Below, piece by piece: positions 25,258-33,252 of a DNA stretch of 64,000 nt (positions are counted from its first letter, which is position 1; each line of letters starts with the position of its first letter). Made by a program: the position numbers and the translations under genes. This stretch comes from G965197555 sp965197555 (GTDB taxonomy: Bacteria; Chloroflexota; Dehalococcoidia; Lucifugimonadales; UBA3495): contig OZ240213.1 of assembly GCA_965197555.1 (NCBI GenBank), positions 3,410,001 through 3,474,000 of the forward strand, written 5' to 3'. The notes below the pieces were generated by a model. It saw only the letters and a program-made list of their open reading frames with translations. It was not told the DNA's origin and ran no database searches.

Positions 25258-26880
25258 TTAATCGAATGCCTTGACTATCCCCTCATTCAATCCGGTAAAC
25301 CCGGCGAGATACTGTCGACGCTCTTCCCGTAGGCGGCTGCAGTATTCATCGACCTGCTCTGCCGAGTAATACCGCGATAGATCGAACTTGCTCACGTCCA
25401 AGCCCTCGACTTTCCCCGGCACCTGCACCCCAAAATTCCCTTCATCCACCCACTCAATTGAATTCCTAAGAATGCCGCGTATCATCGCTGCCATCTCAGG
25501 AATCGCGATTCTAGTTACTTGCTGCTTTACCACCGCCCGTCCTTGATCGTCCCGCTCAAGGATCTCACCCACGCCGCCGGTATTGAGCAGGTAGCACTGG
25601 ACTTTGTTTTCGTTCTGCTTCACAAAGTCGTAGAACCAATTGCCTTCGTTAGATTGGGAGCCGACCATGAAGGGGTTGGTACCCACCACTCGCACCGACT
25701 CTCCTGCCCGCCTCGGGTCCCCTGCAGTAGTCTCTACGCTTTCTCCCAACATGAATGAGGCCGCTGCTTGCTCTGGGCTTAACTTGGATACCAGTGGTAG
25801 GACCGTCATACGCCGGGTGATGAAAGCCACAATCAAACCGTCCAACTCGTCCAAGGAAGGGAGGTTGATGCCTGGACCGACGTGAGGCTCCATTCTGGCT
25901 CGAGGAATTACCGCGCGCCCGTTGCCACCCAGTGCTAAGTCAGTGTAATCGATGCTACCATCGTGGGTCATCATTACATTTTCAAACAGGGCTTCGGGAC
26001 TCTCCAGGGCATTGAAAATGACTGGCTGAGTTTCAGGATGCAGACCTTCCGTCTTGAGGTAGAATCCCCGTTCCGTACCCAGGCCACTACCGTCCTTGTC
26101 CAAGAAGACGATGTCGTCCTGCAGTATATCCATAGCCTCGTCGGTGGTATCGAGCCCGTGGTTGTGGCACGCGTGGGTAGTCTTTCCGGTGCCAGAAAGA
26201 CCAAAAAACAGCATGCCGTAACGCTTATGACTGCCATCGGGCTGCCTAGCAGTCACCATCTTGGAACCAGCGTGAAGGCTGAGCTTCCCAATGAGCTTAG
26301 AGTCGTACATGGCCATGCGTAAAAAGCCCATTTTGACTTCGCCAACGTAGTCGCTGCCGAGGATAACGGTAAGGTTGTCCTCGGGGAAGGCCATCACCTG
26401 CCGTTGGTCCTCCGGCCATTCAGGGATACAGACCTCGTATAGCTCAGGACCGGCGGCGTCAGGATCGTGGTCTCGCAGCGTGTGGCTCCAGAGGTGGGCT
26501 TGCCGAATATTATCGGACCTTTGCACGGACAATATTAGATTGCACTTTGGGTTAAACACCGGGTTGTCGCCGATGGTACGCTGCAAATGAACAAGCGGGG
26601 CCCGCTCCAGGTAGGCCTGCACCTCCCGGAGAGTCTGGTCTTTGTTGTTCTTGATAGCCTGCTGCCGGTCGCTGAGTCCGGTAGAGGCCACGTTATCGCT
26701 ACCCAACACCAGGGACACACCAGCGCTACGGTTCCGGACGTTCGAGAAAAAGCTCCGGCTATGGTTCCGAGTTTCCCTGCCGTAGGGCTTAGCCTCTTCA
26801 TCCACTTGGGCCCTGGTGAGGGTGCGAACGTTACTCCTATCCGGAAGGCTTTTTACAAAATCGAGAAAACTCCCCACCAT
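25258..26880 (-). CDS. pckA: phosphoenolpyruvate carboxykinase (ATP)
   Basis: Converts oxaloacetate and ATP to PEP and CO2, the gateway to gluconeogenesis. The 540-residue protein has the PEPCK P-loop FFGLSGTGKTTHA near residue 233, with LQDDIVFLDKDG (kinase 2 region) shortly after. NEGNWFYDFV lies in the nucleotide-binding half. The type is the ATP form. I prefer ATG at 26878-26880, which has AAGGTGG at six bases, over the GTG nine bases upstream, whose ribosome site would be too close. It is followed by greA and preceded by a promoter with a palindrome over the -10. Confidence 0.93.
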   Translation of the reverse strand: MVGSFLDFVKSLPDRSNVRTLTRAQVDEEAKPYGRETRNHSRSFFSNVRNRSAGVSLVLGSDNVASTGLSDRQQAIKNNKDQTLREVQAYLERAPLVHLQRTIGDNPVFNPKCNLILSVQRSDNIRQAHLWSHTLRDHDPDAAGPELYEVCIPEWPEDQRQVMAFPEDNLTVILGSDYVGEVKMGFLRMAMYDSKLIGKLSLHAGSKMVTARQPDGSHKRYGMLFFGLSGTGKTTHACHNHGLDTTDEAMDILQDDIVFLDKDGSGLGTERGFYLKTEGLHPETQPVIFNALESPEALFENVMMTHDGSIDYTDLALGGNGRAVIPRARMEPHVGPGINLPSLDELDGLIVAFITRRMTVLPLVSKLSPEQAAASFMLGESVETTAGDPRRAGESVRVVGTNPFMVGSQSNEGNWFYDFVKQNENKVQCYLLNTGGVGEILERDDQGRAVVKQQVTRIAIPEMAAMIRGILRNSIEWVDEGNFGVQVPGKVEGLDVSKFDLSRYYSAEQVDEYCSRLREERRQYLAGFTGLNEGIVKAFD

Positions 26881-26926
26881 CTCGGCCACCTTGGATAGAT
26901 TCTTTCACAATTACTGAGAAATAAGC

Positions 26927-26959
26927 GCAGTATCTTACTGCAATAGCAGACGTTTTCAA
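26927..26959 (-). promoter_or_regulatory. promoter of pckA with palindromic operator candidate
   Basis: Minus-strand TTGAAA (26954-26959) and TAAGAT (26932-26937) are 16 bases apart. GCAGTATCTTACTGC (26927-26941), a six-base perfect inverted repeat about three bases, covers the -10. A repressor site for carbon control is possible. No regulator gene lies next to it. Confidence 0.45.
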
Positions 26960-27187
26960 CTCATTACCGTCAAAGGCTCGGCGACTTCGCTATTACGCCG
27001 AACACATACTAATAATATCAGTTTGTAATTGGCTTATCAACGCGGTTGCCTGGTGTCGACGGAGCTGCATGGACCCGCGTCTCTGGCTTAAGGCCTTAAA
27101 TCTACTAAACACCGGCTGCACCGCTGCCAGGCACACCAACAGTGTATACTAGCGCCACGCGCCAGCCTTTAGCTTGGAGGAATCACC
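26942..27187. other. divergent intergenic region between pckA and the quinone oxidoreductase
   Basis: No ORF of note. The right part ends with a clear ribosome site (TTGGAGGAATCACC) ahead of the ATG at 27188. GTGTATACT near 27142 may serve as a -10 for the plus strand, but I see no matching -35. The middle is AT-richer than the flanks. Confidence 0.4.
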
Positions 27188-28156
27188 ATGAAAGCGGTCC
27201 AAATCAGCGAGCACGGCGGTCCGGAAGTGATGCAATATCAGGATCTGCCGGATCCAACCCCGGGGAATGGTGAAGCAGTTGTGCAGATCCAGGCGGTTGG
27301 GGTTAACTTCACTGACACTTATAGCCGCGCCGGGGTCAATCCAGTGGCCGGGTTACCCTGGGTGGTTGGCGTGGAAGGGGCGGGCGTGGTCCGTTCCGTG
27401 GGCCCAGATGTTACCGAGGTGAAGGAGGGGGACGAGGTAGTCTATTGCAGCATCCCCGGCTCCTACGCCGAGCAAGCGGTTGTACCCTCCGCAAGGCTGA
27501 TCAAAAGGCCCCAAGGCTTGGACGCTAGAGGGGGCGCAGCAGCTATGCTGCAGGGCATGACGGCCCACTATCTTTGTTACTCCACCTATCCAGTGCAACG
27601 GGATGACAGGGTGCTTATCCATGCCGGCGCTGGTGGCATGGGACTGCTCCTGACTCAAATGGTCAAAAAACTGGGTGGCTACGTTTTCACTACTGTATCG
27701 ACCGAAGCCAAAGCACAGCTGTCCCGGGAAGCAGGCGCCGACGAGGTCATAATATACACTCAACAAGACTTCGCCGATGAAATAAAGAAAGCAACCAGCG
27801 GCGAGGGAGTACAGGTTGCTTATGATTCGGTGGGCAAGACGACCTTCGACCAGAGCATAAGCTGCCTGGCTCGCCGCGGCTACATGGTGCTGTACGGCCA
27901 GGCCAGTGGGCCGGTGCCGCCAATGGACCCCCGAATCTTGGGCAACGGCTCTCTGTTCTTGACGCGCCCTGGGCTGGGAGACTACACCGCCACCAGAGAC
28001 GAGCTTGAGAAGCGGTCCGGCGATGTATTGGGCTGGGTGAAGTCCGGGGACTTGAAGCTACGGGTTGAGCACGTGTTCCCGCTCTCCGAGTCTCAGGAGG
28101 CCCACCGGCAGCTAGAGGGCCGGGCGACCACCGGTAAAGTTCTGCTGATTCCTTAA
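27188..28156 (+). CDS. quinone oxidoreductase-like MDR protein
   Basis: Medium-chain NADPH-dependent dehydrogenase/reductase, of the QOR (zeta-crystallin) branch. 322 residues. N-terminal GroES-like part with VGVNFTDTYSRAG; coenzyme-binding part with IHAGAGGMGLLLTQMVKKLG (a glycine-rich AGxGGxG form) near residue 150; VAYDSVGKTTFDQSI and a C-terminal GKVLLIP. The zinc ligands of alcohol dehydrogenases are not present, so the zinc-free QOR role (quinone or enal reduction) is the better reading. The ATG has a TTGGAGG site. It stands alone, divergent from pckA. Confidence 0.85.
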   Translation: MKAVQISEHGGPEVMQYQDLPDPTPGNGEAVVQIQAVGVNFTDTYSRAGVNPVAGLPWVVGVEGAGVVRSVGPDVTEVKEGDEVVYCSIPGSYAEQAVVPSARLIKRPQGLDARGGAAAMLQGMTAHYLCYSTYPVQRDDRVLIHAGAGGMGLLLTQMVKKLGGYVFTTVSTEAKAQLSREAGADEVIIYTQQDFADEIKKATSGEGVQVAYDSVGKTTFDQSISCLARRGYMVLYGQASGPVPPMDPRILGNGSLFLTRPGLGDYTATRDELEKRSGDVLGWVKSGDLKLRVEHVFPLSESQEAHRQLEGRATTGKVLLIP

Positions 28157-28157
28157 C

Positions 28158-28189
28158 CACCTCGGTACCCTCGGTAGATCGCCGAGGTG
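28158..28189 (+). terminator. hairpin after the quinone oxidoreductase gene
   Basis: CACCTCGG (28158-28165) pairs with CCGAGGTG (28182-28189) over a 16-base loop. There is no T-run after it, so intrinsic termination is weak. Confidence 0.35.
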
Positions 28190-28197
28190 CCGCATTG

Positions 28198-28227
28198 TTG
28201 ACTGTTTTGGTCAACTATTAATATAAT
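28198..28227 (+). promoter_or_regulatory. promoter of the sufT-mrp unit, with inverted repeat over the -35
   Basis: TTGACT (28198-28203) and a perfect TATAAT (28222-28227) are 18 bases apart. The -35 is part of an inverted repeat TTGAC-N7-GTCAA (28198-28214), which could bind a repressor. The sufT start lies 29 bases downstream of the -10. Confidence 0.6.
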
Positions 28228-28255
28228 TTCAAGAGGCGAATCGTCAGGAGGTATG

Positions 28256-28564
28256 ATGGTAGAGGCAGCGATTACCCAGGAATCCGTTTATGAAGCGTTG
28301 AAAACCGTGTACGACCCGGAGATACCAGTTAATGTGGTGGACCTGGGCCTTGTCTACGATGTTAAGGTAAATGGGGGGGACGTGTACGTCCAGATGACCC
28401 TGACCTTTCCCGGCTGCGGCATGGGGCCGTTTATTGGTCAGCAGGCCGAGTGGGCTATTCAGGATATAGAGGGTGTTGATGAGGTGGAAATCGAGATGGT
28501 GTTCGACCCACCTTGGTCTCCCGACTTGATCAGCGAAGAGGCTCGTTCCCAACTGGGTATTTAG
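28256..28564 (+). CDS. sufT: SufT/MIP18-family (DUF59) Fe-S assembly protein
   Basis: A 102-residue MIP18-type protein (the PaaD/SufT group) involved in maturing Fe-S proteins. The family marks are YDPEIPVNVVDLGLVYDVKV near residue 20, then MTLTFPGCGMGPFIGQQAEW with the conserved Cys, and EMVFDPPWSPDLISEEAR at the end. Two ATG codons lie together; I use the second (28256) because AGGAGG is then four bases upstream. mrp follows after 78 bases, so the pair is a small Fe-S assembly unit. Confidence 0.85.
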   Translation: MVEAAITQESVYEALKTVYDPEIPVNVVDLGLVYDVKVNGGDVYVQMTLTFPGCGMGPFIGQQAEWAIQDIEGVDEVEIEMVFDPPWSPDLISEEARSQLGI

Positions 28565-28642
28565 TCGCTGGCTACCAAGAGCCGTTGTCCAAATTCGAGG
28601 AGTTGACCCACGCCACCCCCCTAAACTCGGTGGGAGGAACCG

Positions 28643-29452
28643 ATGTCTACCCCCCAGGAAAACGCCAGACTAGAGCAGATCAAGAGGAGCTGGCAGCAAA
28701 GGCGCCAGATTACAGAACGCCTCTCAAGAATCACGACCAAGATTGGTGTGTACAGCGGCAAAGGTGGGGTAGGTAAAACCACCGTCGCGGTGAACCTGGC
28801 AGTGACTCTTGCCCAAGAAGGCCAACGGGTGGGGCTTTTGGACGTGGATATTGATTGTCCCAACGTCACCATGGTGCTGGGTACTGACGAGAAGCCCGAT
28901 TACATCGACGGGCAGATTCATCCCTCAGAGAAGTGGGGAGTCAAGGTTGTGTCGATGGCATTCTTTCAGGAGAACGAGGAAGAGGCCATCATCTGGCGAG
29001 GCCCCATGATCCACAACGCCATCAACCAGTTCCTCCAGTCGACGGAGTGGGGGGAACTCGATTACCTGGTGGTAGATCTCCCTCCCGGGACCTCCGATTC
29101 CCCCCTTACCGTGATGCAGACCCTCCCCATGGACGGATTCGTTGTCGTCAGCACTCCCCAGGACCTCGCCAACATGGACGCTAAACGCTGCATCAACATG
29201 ATACGGAAGCTCAAACTGGACGTGTTGGGAGTGGTTGAAAACTATACCGGGGAGATCTTTGGTGAGGGCGGTGGCAAGAAGCTGGCCAACGAGGTCGACG
29301 CGCCCTACCTGGGAAACATGGAGCTAAGGGCCTGCTACCGGGACCGCTCCAAGCCAACCAGCCTGGCGGACCCCTCCGTGGGCCAAGAGTACGCTCAGGT
29401 GGTGGCACAGATCAAAAAGAGCTTGAAGGAGTTGGGCAAGGAAGCCGCCTAA
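28643..29452 (+). CDS. mrp: Mrp/NBP35-family P-loop ATPase
   Basis: MinD-like Fe-S cluster carrier ATPase. The deviant Walker A is GKGGVGKTTVAVNLA (about residue 39), switch I follows in LLDVDIDCPNVTMVLG, and the VVDLPPGTSDSPLTVMQTLP segment is typical. The usual C-terminal CxxC that bridges the cluster between two subunits is not visible: where I expect it the sequence reads VVENYTGEIFGEGGG. Cluster carriage by this copy is therefore in doubt, although related proteins with altered ligands exist. An N-terminal helical region (residues 1-32) precedes the P-loop. ATG has GGAGG. It follows sufT. Confidence 0.85.
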   Translation: MSTPQENARLEQIKRSWQQRRQITERLSRITTKIGVYSGKGGVGKTTVAVNLAVTLAQEGQRVGLLDVDIDCPNVTMVLGTDEKPDYIDGQIHPSEKWGVKVVSMAFFQENEEEAIIWRGPMIHNAINQFLQSTEWGELDYLVVDLPPGTSDSPLTVMQTLPMDGFVVVSTPQDLANMDAKRCINMIRKLKLDVLGVVENYTGEIFGEGGGKKLANEVDAPYLGNMELRACYRDRSKPTSLADPSVGQEYAQVVAQIKKSLKELGKEAA

Positions 29453-29468
29453 CCACCAACGGCAATGT

Positions 29469-31307
29469 CTAACAGGCTCCGGAGATGGCGGCGGCCTCTG
29501 AGGTCTCATCCTCCGGGGCCTTTCTTTTTTGGACCCGACTGACGCGTCCGCACCTGTGGCCGTCAGCGGCTATATTCATCAGTAACTCTACTTCCCAGTT
29601 CATGGCCTCCTGGGAATAGACGCTTCTCTCACCCATCCTCCGGAACTTCTGGTATCTCCGCTTCAACAGCTTGCCCGGGGATAACTTGGACAAGGACTCT
29701 AGCTGCTGCACGATAGCGATTTTCAAGGAGTCAAATGCCTCCCTGGGGTCGACATGCGATCCGCCTTCCGGCTCCGGTATTATCTGATCGGCGATTCCGA
29801 GTTCAACGCAATCCCCGGCGGTCAGCATCAGGGCTTCGGCTGCCTCCCGGTCCAGCATATGGTCCGGGTACGGGCCACCCAGGGTATGGTTGAGGGAAAT
29901 GGGCGAATATATCGCATATTGCTGCATCAATATGCGGTCGGACAACCCCAAGGCCAGGGCTCCTTCGCTGCCGCTCTCACCGATGTTAACGGAGACAATC
30001 GGTACCGGCGCCTCGGCCATGAGGGATAGCGTTGTGGCAATGGCGTTACCAATGCCCTGTTCCTCCGCCTCCAACCCCGGGTCCGCTCCCTGGGTGTCGA
30101 TGAGGGTCACCAGGGGTAGCCCGAACCTGGAAGCCAGCTTGATCAACCTCTGAGCTTTGCGTAGCCCGTCGGGGTAAACGTGATAGCGCTCACCCTCCAG
30201 GGGTGGACGTCTTTGCTGTCCGATTACTGTCACTGGTTCCCCGGCAAGAAAGCCCACGCCTCCGACGATGGACCGGTCATCGCTGTTCAGCCGGTCACCT
30301 CGTAGCTCGATGAAGGGCTCCAGCATCGCGCGGATGTAGGCCGTTGCTGTGGGCCTTTCAACGTGCCGCGCGGTGGTCACTGCTTCCCAAACCGCCACTT
30401 CCGACGGAGACTCCAGTTCCGCTTTCCGCAGTTCGTCGTGGTTATTCTTGTCCTGCGTCTGCGCAGTTAGGATCCGTAGTAGAGTCCCGATGCGCGGCTG
30501 TAACGCTTCCCGGTCAACCACATTGTCCAGAAGCCCATGTCCTAGATGGGCCTCGGCAGTGTGGGCGTCCAGCGGCAGCGGCATCTTGGACACCTCTCGG
30601 AGAGTCCTCAATGGCGATAGTCCGATTAGGGAACCAGGCTCGGCCAATATGACGTCAGCCAGGTTGGCAAAACTGGCGTAGGCCTGCCCGGTGGAGGGAT
30701 TTGCCAAAACAACTATAAACGGGACTCCTTCGTCACGCACACGGTTTGCTGCCGCTACTGTCTTGGCCATCTGCATCAACGACAGGACGCCTTCCTGCAC
30801 TCTGGCGCCGCCCCCGGTAACCAAGGCCACCAGGGGGAGCCCGCGACGGGCGCAGTTCTCCATGGCCGTGGCGACCTTCTCCCCTACGACGCTGCCCATG
30901 CTGCCGCCCATGAATCCGAAGTCCAACACCACCAGCATTACGTCAGTGCCTTCAATACGGCACTTGCCAGTAACCGCCGCTTCGGTCAGCCCCGTCCGGT
31001 TCTGGTCCTCGGCAAGAAGCTTGCGGTAGCGGCTGCGCCGTGAGAAGGATAAGGGAACTATGGAGCTTAAGTACTTATGAGACTCTTTGAAGGTACCTTT
31101 GTCAGCCAGAAGCTCGATGCGCTCCCGCGCTGCCAGAGTGTAGTGGAACCTGCAGAAGGGGCAGACTTTGAACGTCAGGTATGCTGCTGATTCACTGATC
31201 GGGCCGTCGCACAGCAAACACCGATCGACCACCGCAGAAGGGTAGATACCGTGCACCGGCCCATCACGGCCGAACATGTGCACCAGGAAGTTAGACAGGT
31301 TTCTCAA
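29469..31307 (-). CDS. accDA: acetyl-CoA carboxylase carboxyltransferase, fused beta and alpha subunits (AccD-AccA)
   Basis: Transfers CO2 from biotin to acetyl-CoA to make malonyl-CoA. The first 290 or so residues are AccD: the zinc finger CLLC...CPFC (residues 29-51), VTGKCRIEGTDVMLVVLDF and GARVQEGVLSLMQM. From about residue 320 the AccA half follows, with FIELRGDRLNSDDRSIVGG and IGESGSEGALALGLSDRILM. In most bacteria these are two proteins; here one 612-residue chain carries both. The start is TTG with GGGAG seven bases upstream. BCCP and biotin carboxylase are outside the window. Its 3' end overlaps a plus-strand terminator. Confidence 0.93.
   Translation of the reverse strand: MRNLSNFLVHMFGRDGPVHGIYPSAVVDRCLLCDGPISESAAYLTFKVCPFCRFHYTLAARERIELLADKGTFKESHKYLSSIVPLSFSRRSRYRKLLAEDQNRTGLTEAAVTGKCRIEGTDVMLVVLDFGFMGGSMGSVVGEKVATAMENCARRGLPLVALVTGGGARVQEGVLSLMQMAKTVAAANRVRDEGVPFIVVLANPSTGQAYASFANLADVILAEPGSLIGLSPLRTLREVSKMPLPLDAHTAEAHLGHGLLDNVVDREALQPRIGTLLRILTAQTQDKNNHDELRKAELESPSEVAVWEAVTTARHVERPTATAYIRAMLEPFIELRGDRLNSDDRSIVGGVGFLAGEPVTVIGQQRRPPLEGERYHVYPDGLRKAQRLIKLASRFGLPLVTLIDTQGADPGLEAEEQGIGNAIATTLSLMAEAPVPIVSVNIGESGSEGALALGLSDRILMQQYAIYSPISLNHTLGGPYPDHMLDREAAEALMLTAGDCVELGIADQIIPEPEGGSHVDPREAFDSLKIAIVQQLESLSKLSPGKLLKRRYQKFRRMGERSVYSQEAMNWEVELLMNIAADGHRCGRVSRVQKRKAPEDETSEAAAISGAC
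29474..29530 (+). terminator. intrinsic terminator of sufT-mrp lying inside the accDA coding sequence
   Basis: AGGCTCCGGAG (29474-29484) pairs with CTCCGGGGCCT (29511-29521), 11 bp with one wobble pair over a 26-base loop. It is followed by TTTCTTTTTT to 29530. It lies within the last codons of accDA, read on the other strand, so convergent transcripts overlap here. Confidence 0.7.
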
Positions 31308-31387
31308 GAAAGACTCCCTCTAGCCTAGGACGGGGGAGGGTTCGCAGGTGAATCCCTTCGCCAACCGCTGCTAAGATCCGTTTCTTT

Positions 31388-31415
31388 ATCTTACATGGAA
31401 TCGGGATAAAATCAA
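31388..31415 (-). promoter_or_regulatory. possible promoter of accDA
   Basis: Minus-strand TTGATT (31410-31415) and TAAGAT (31388-31393), spaced by 16 bases, lie about 80 bases ahead of the TTG start. Confidence 0.4.
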
Positions 31416-31481
31416 AAGAGGTCCCGGCCTTCCAGGCTATCAATTGCTCCCCTGACCCATTACCCCCGATGGTTGCGCCGT

Positions 31482-31510
31482 TTGATTTCCAGTGGAGGCT
31501 CGATTACACT
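31482..31510 (+). promoter_or_regulatory. possible promoter of the amidase pair
   Basis: TTGATT (31482-31487) and TACACT (31505-31510) have a 17-base spacer and lie 35 bases before the small gene at 31546. Each hexamer matches consensus at four of six positions. Confidence 0.4.
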
Positions 31511-31545
31511 CGTGCCTTAGCCTGCCATAAATCGAGGTGATTGTC

Positions 31546-31746
31546 ATGGCGATTTCCAGAGACACTATCAAAGCAATGATTCGAGATTACCACGGCTTTG
31601 ACCTGACAGACACGGAGATCGATCTAATTCAACCCGAGTTGGACAACTATGCTCAAGAGATAGAGAACCTGCGAAACCTCGACTTGTCCGCGCTGATGTC
31701 GAGCCGCCTCTTGCGGGTTGAGGAGAGAGGGGCATCAAATGGCTGA
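31546..31746 (+). CDS. AtzG-like small partner of an amidase
   Basis: A 66-residue acidic helical protein (SRDTIKAMIRDYHGFDL, EIDLIQPELDNYAQEIENL). It ends inside the next gene with an eight-base ATG/TGA overlap, so the two are translationally coupled. Size, composition and position recall AtzG, the GatC-like partner of the amidase AtzE, and GatC-like clamps in general. I chose ATG 31546 with GAGGTG about six bases upstream; a GTG nine bases earlier is also possible. The assignment is by context and shape more than by sequence. Confidence 0.55.
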   Translation: MAISRDTIKAMIRDYHGFDLTDTEIDLIQPELDNYAQEIENLRNLDLSALMSSRLLRVEERGASNG

Positions 31747-33172
31747 TTCCGAGTTGCTGCGAATGACCATTGCTGAGCTGGCTCCCAAAATCCGCAGCCG
31801 GGAGGTCTCGCCGGTTGAGGTGGTCGAGGCTGCGCTGTCGGAAGCTGAGCGGCTGCAACCGGCCCTTAACTCCTTTATTTCCTTGCTCAACGAAAGCGCC
31901 ATAGACCAAGCCAAAGAACAGGAAGCAGCGCTTGCCAAAGGTGATTATCGAGGGCCGCTGCAAGGAATACCCATCGGACTTAAAGACAACCTGGCTACCG
32001 CAGGCATCCGGACGACCCTAGGCTCGAAAGTGCTTACAGATTACGTTCCTGACGAGGATGCTGAGGTAGTGGTTCGTTGCAAGCAAGCGGGTGCCATCAT
32101 CCTGGGCAAGGAGAACCTGGAAGAGTTCGCTGCCGGGGCCACATCTAACAACCCCCATTTTGGAGCCGTGCACAACCCCTGGGGTTTGGACCACATCCCA
32201 GGTGGCTCCAGTGGAGGGGGCGGGGCCAATGTCGCGGCTGGGGTGACGTTCGCGTCCCTGGGCACGGACTTCGGTGGGTCCGTACGCCTTCCCGGCACTT
32301 TCTGCGGCGTGGTCGGCCTTAAGCAGTCCTTCGGGCGGGTCAGCCAGCGGGGCCTGCTGGTCACTAGTTTCAACGGAGACCATATTGGGCCCATGACCCG
32401 GTCAGTGGCGGATAGCGCCCTACTGCTGCAAGCGATGGCAGGCAACGACCCCCTGGACCCTTCTACAGTCCCTGTGCCTGTTCCGGATTACTCGGCAGAC
32501 CTGGAAGTTGGACTCCGCGGCCTTAAGATGGGTATTCCAACCAACCATTACTTCGATATCCTGGACTCGGAGGTGGAAGCCTCAGTACGTCGCGCTATTG
32601 CGGCCCTGGAGGAGCTGGGCGCCGAACCCGTGGAAGTGTCCATCCCCACCATGGAGCATTTTGGCGCCGTGCGCCTGGCAGCGATGGCGGACAGCGTAGT
32701 GACCCATGAGCCATTCATTGAAACCAACCGCGAGGACTACGGCCCGGACGTAATTTACCGTACCCTCGCTGGCCAGTTCGTACTGGGCGTGGACTATGCC
32801 AAATCCATGAAGGTGCAGCGCTTAGTCCGAGAGGACCATGCCAGAGCTCTTCAGGAGGTAGACTTCTTAGTGACGCCTACCACTCCAATCCCTGCACCAC
32901 GCATCGACGCTACGCACATCAGGCTTGGCGGCGCCGAACACCGGGTGCGAGGGCCTGGATCTAGCCTGATATCCCGCTGTACCAGTCCGATGAACGCCAC
33001 AGGTCTGCCGGCGATCACCGTTCCGTGCGGCTTGAATCAGCAAGGTCTGCCAATTGGAGTCCAGTTTATAACCGGCCCATTTCAAGAGCAGTTACTGTTT
33101 CAGGTAGCCCATGGCTATGAGGGAGTCTCTCCAAACCTGGGCCGCTGGCCAGCGGTCGCTGTCGGCCGGTAA
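31739..33172 (+). CDS. amidase-signature (AtzE/GatA-like) hydrolase
   Basis: A 477-residue amidase-signature enzyme. The catalytic Lys lies in GIPIGLKDNLA, the first Ser in GGSSGGGGANVAAG and the nucleophile region is GTDFGGSVRLPGTFCGVVGL, so the Ser-cisSer-Lys triad is intact. ATG 31739 has GAGGGG nearby and overlaps the preceding small gene by eight bases. A real GatA would normally travel with GatB and GatC; here only a GatC-sized partner is present, which favours an AtzE-like amide or carbamate hydrolase. The substrate is unknown. It is not part of a visible catabolic cluster. Confidence 0.83.
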   Translation: MADSELLRMTIAELAPKIRSREVSPVEVVEAALSEAERLQPALNSFISLLNESAIDQAKEQEAALAKGDYRGPLQGIPIGLKDNLATAGIRTTLGSKVLTDYVPDEDAEVVVRCKQAGAIILGKENLEEFAAGATSNNPHFGAVHNPWGLDHIPGGSSGGGGANVAAGVTFASLGTDFGGSVRLPGTFCGVVGLKQSFGRVSQRGLLVTSFNGDHIGPMTRSVADSALLLQAMAGNDPLDPSTVPVPVPDYSADLEVGLRGLKMGIPTNHYFDILDSEVEASVRRAIAALEELGAEPVEVSIPTMEHFGAVRLAAMADSVVTHEPFIETNREDYGPDVIYRTLAGQFVLGVDYAKSMKVQRLVREDHARALQEVDFLVTPTTPIPAPRIDATHIRLGGAEHRVRGPGSSLISRCTSPMNATGLPAITVPCGLNQQGLPIGVQFITGPFQEQLLFQVAHGYEGVSPNLGRWPAVAVGR

Positions 33173-33252
33173 ACAGGAGGGGTTGTTCCAGGGTGGATTG
33201 GTGGGGTATGTTGCCGGGACCAGCGTGGGAGGTGGGATGAGTCCGGTCGCTA

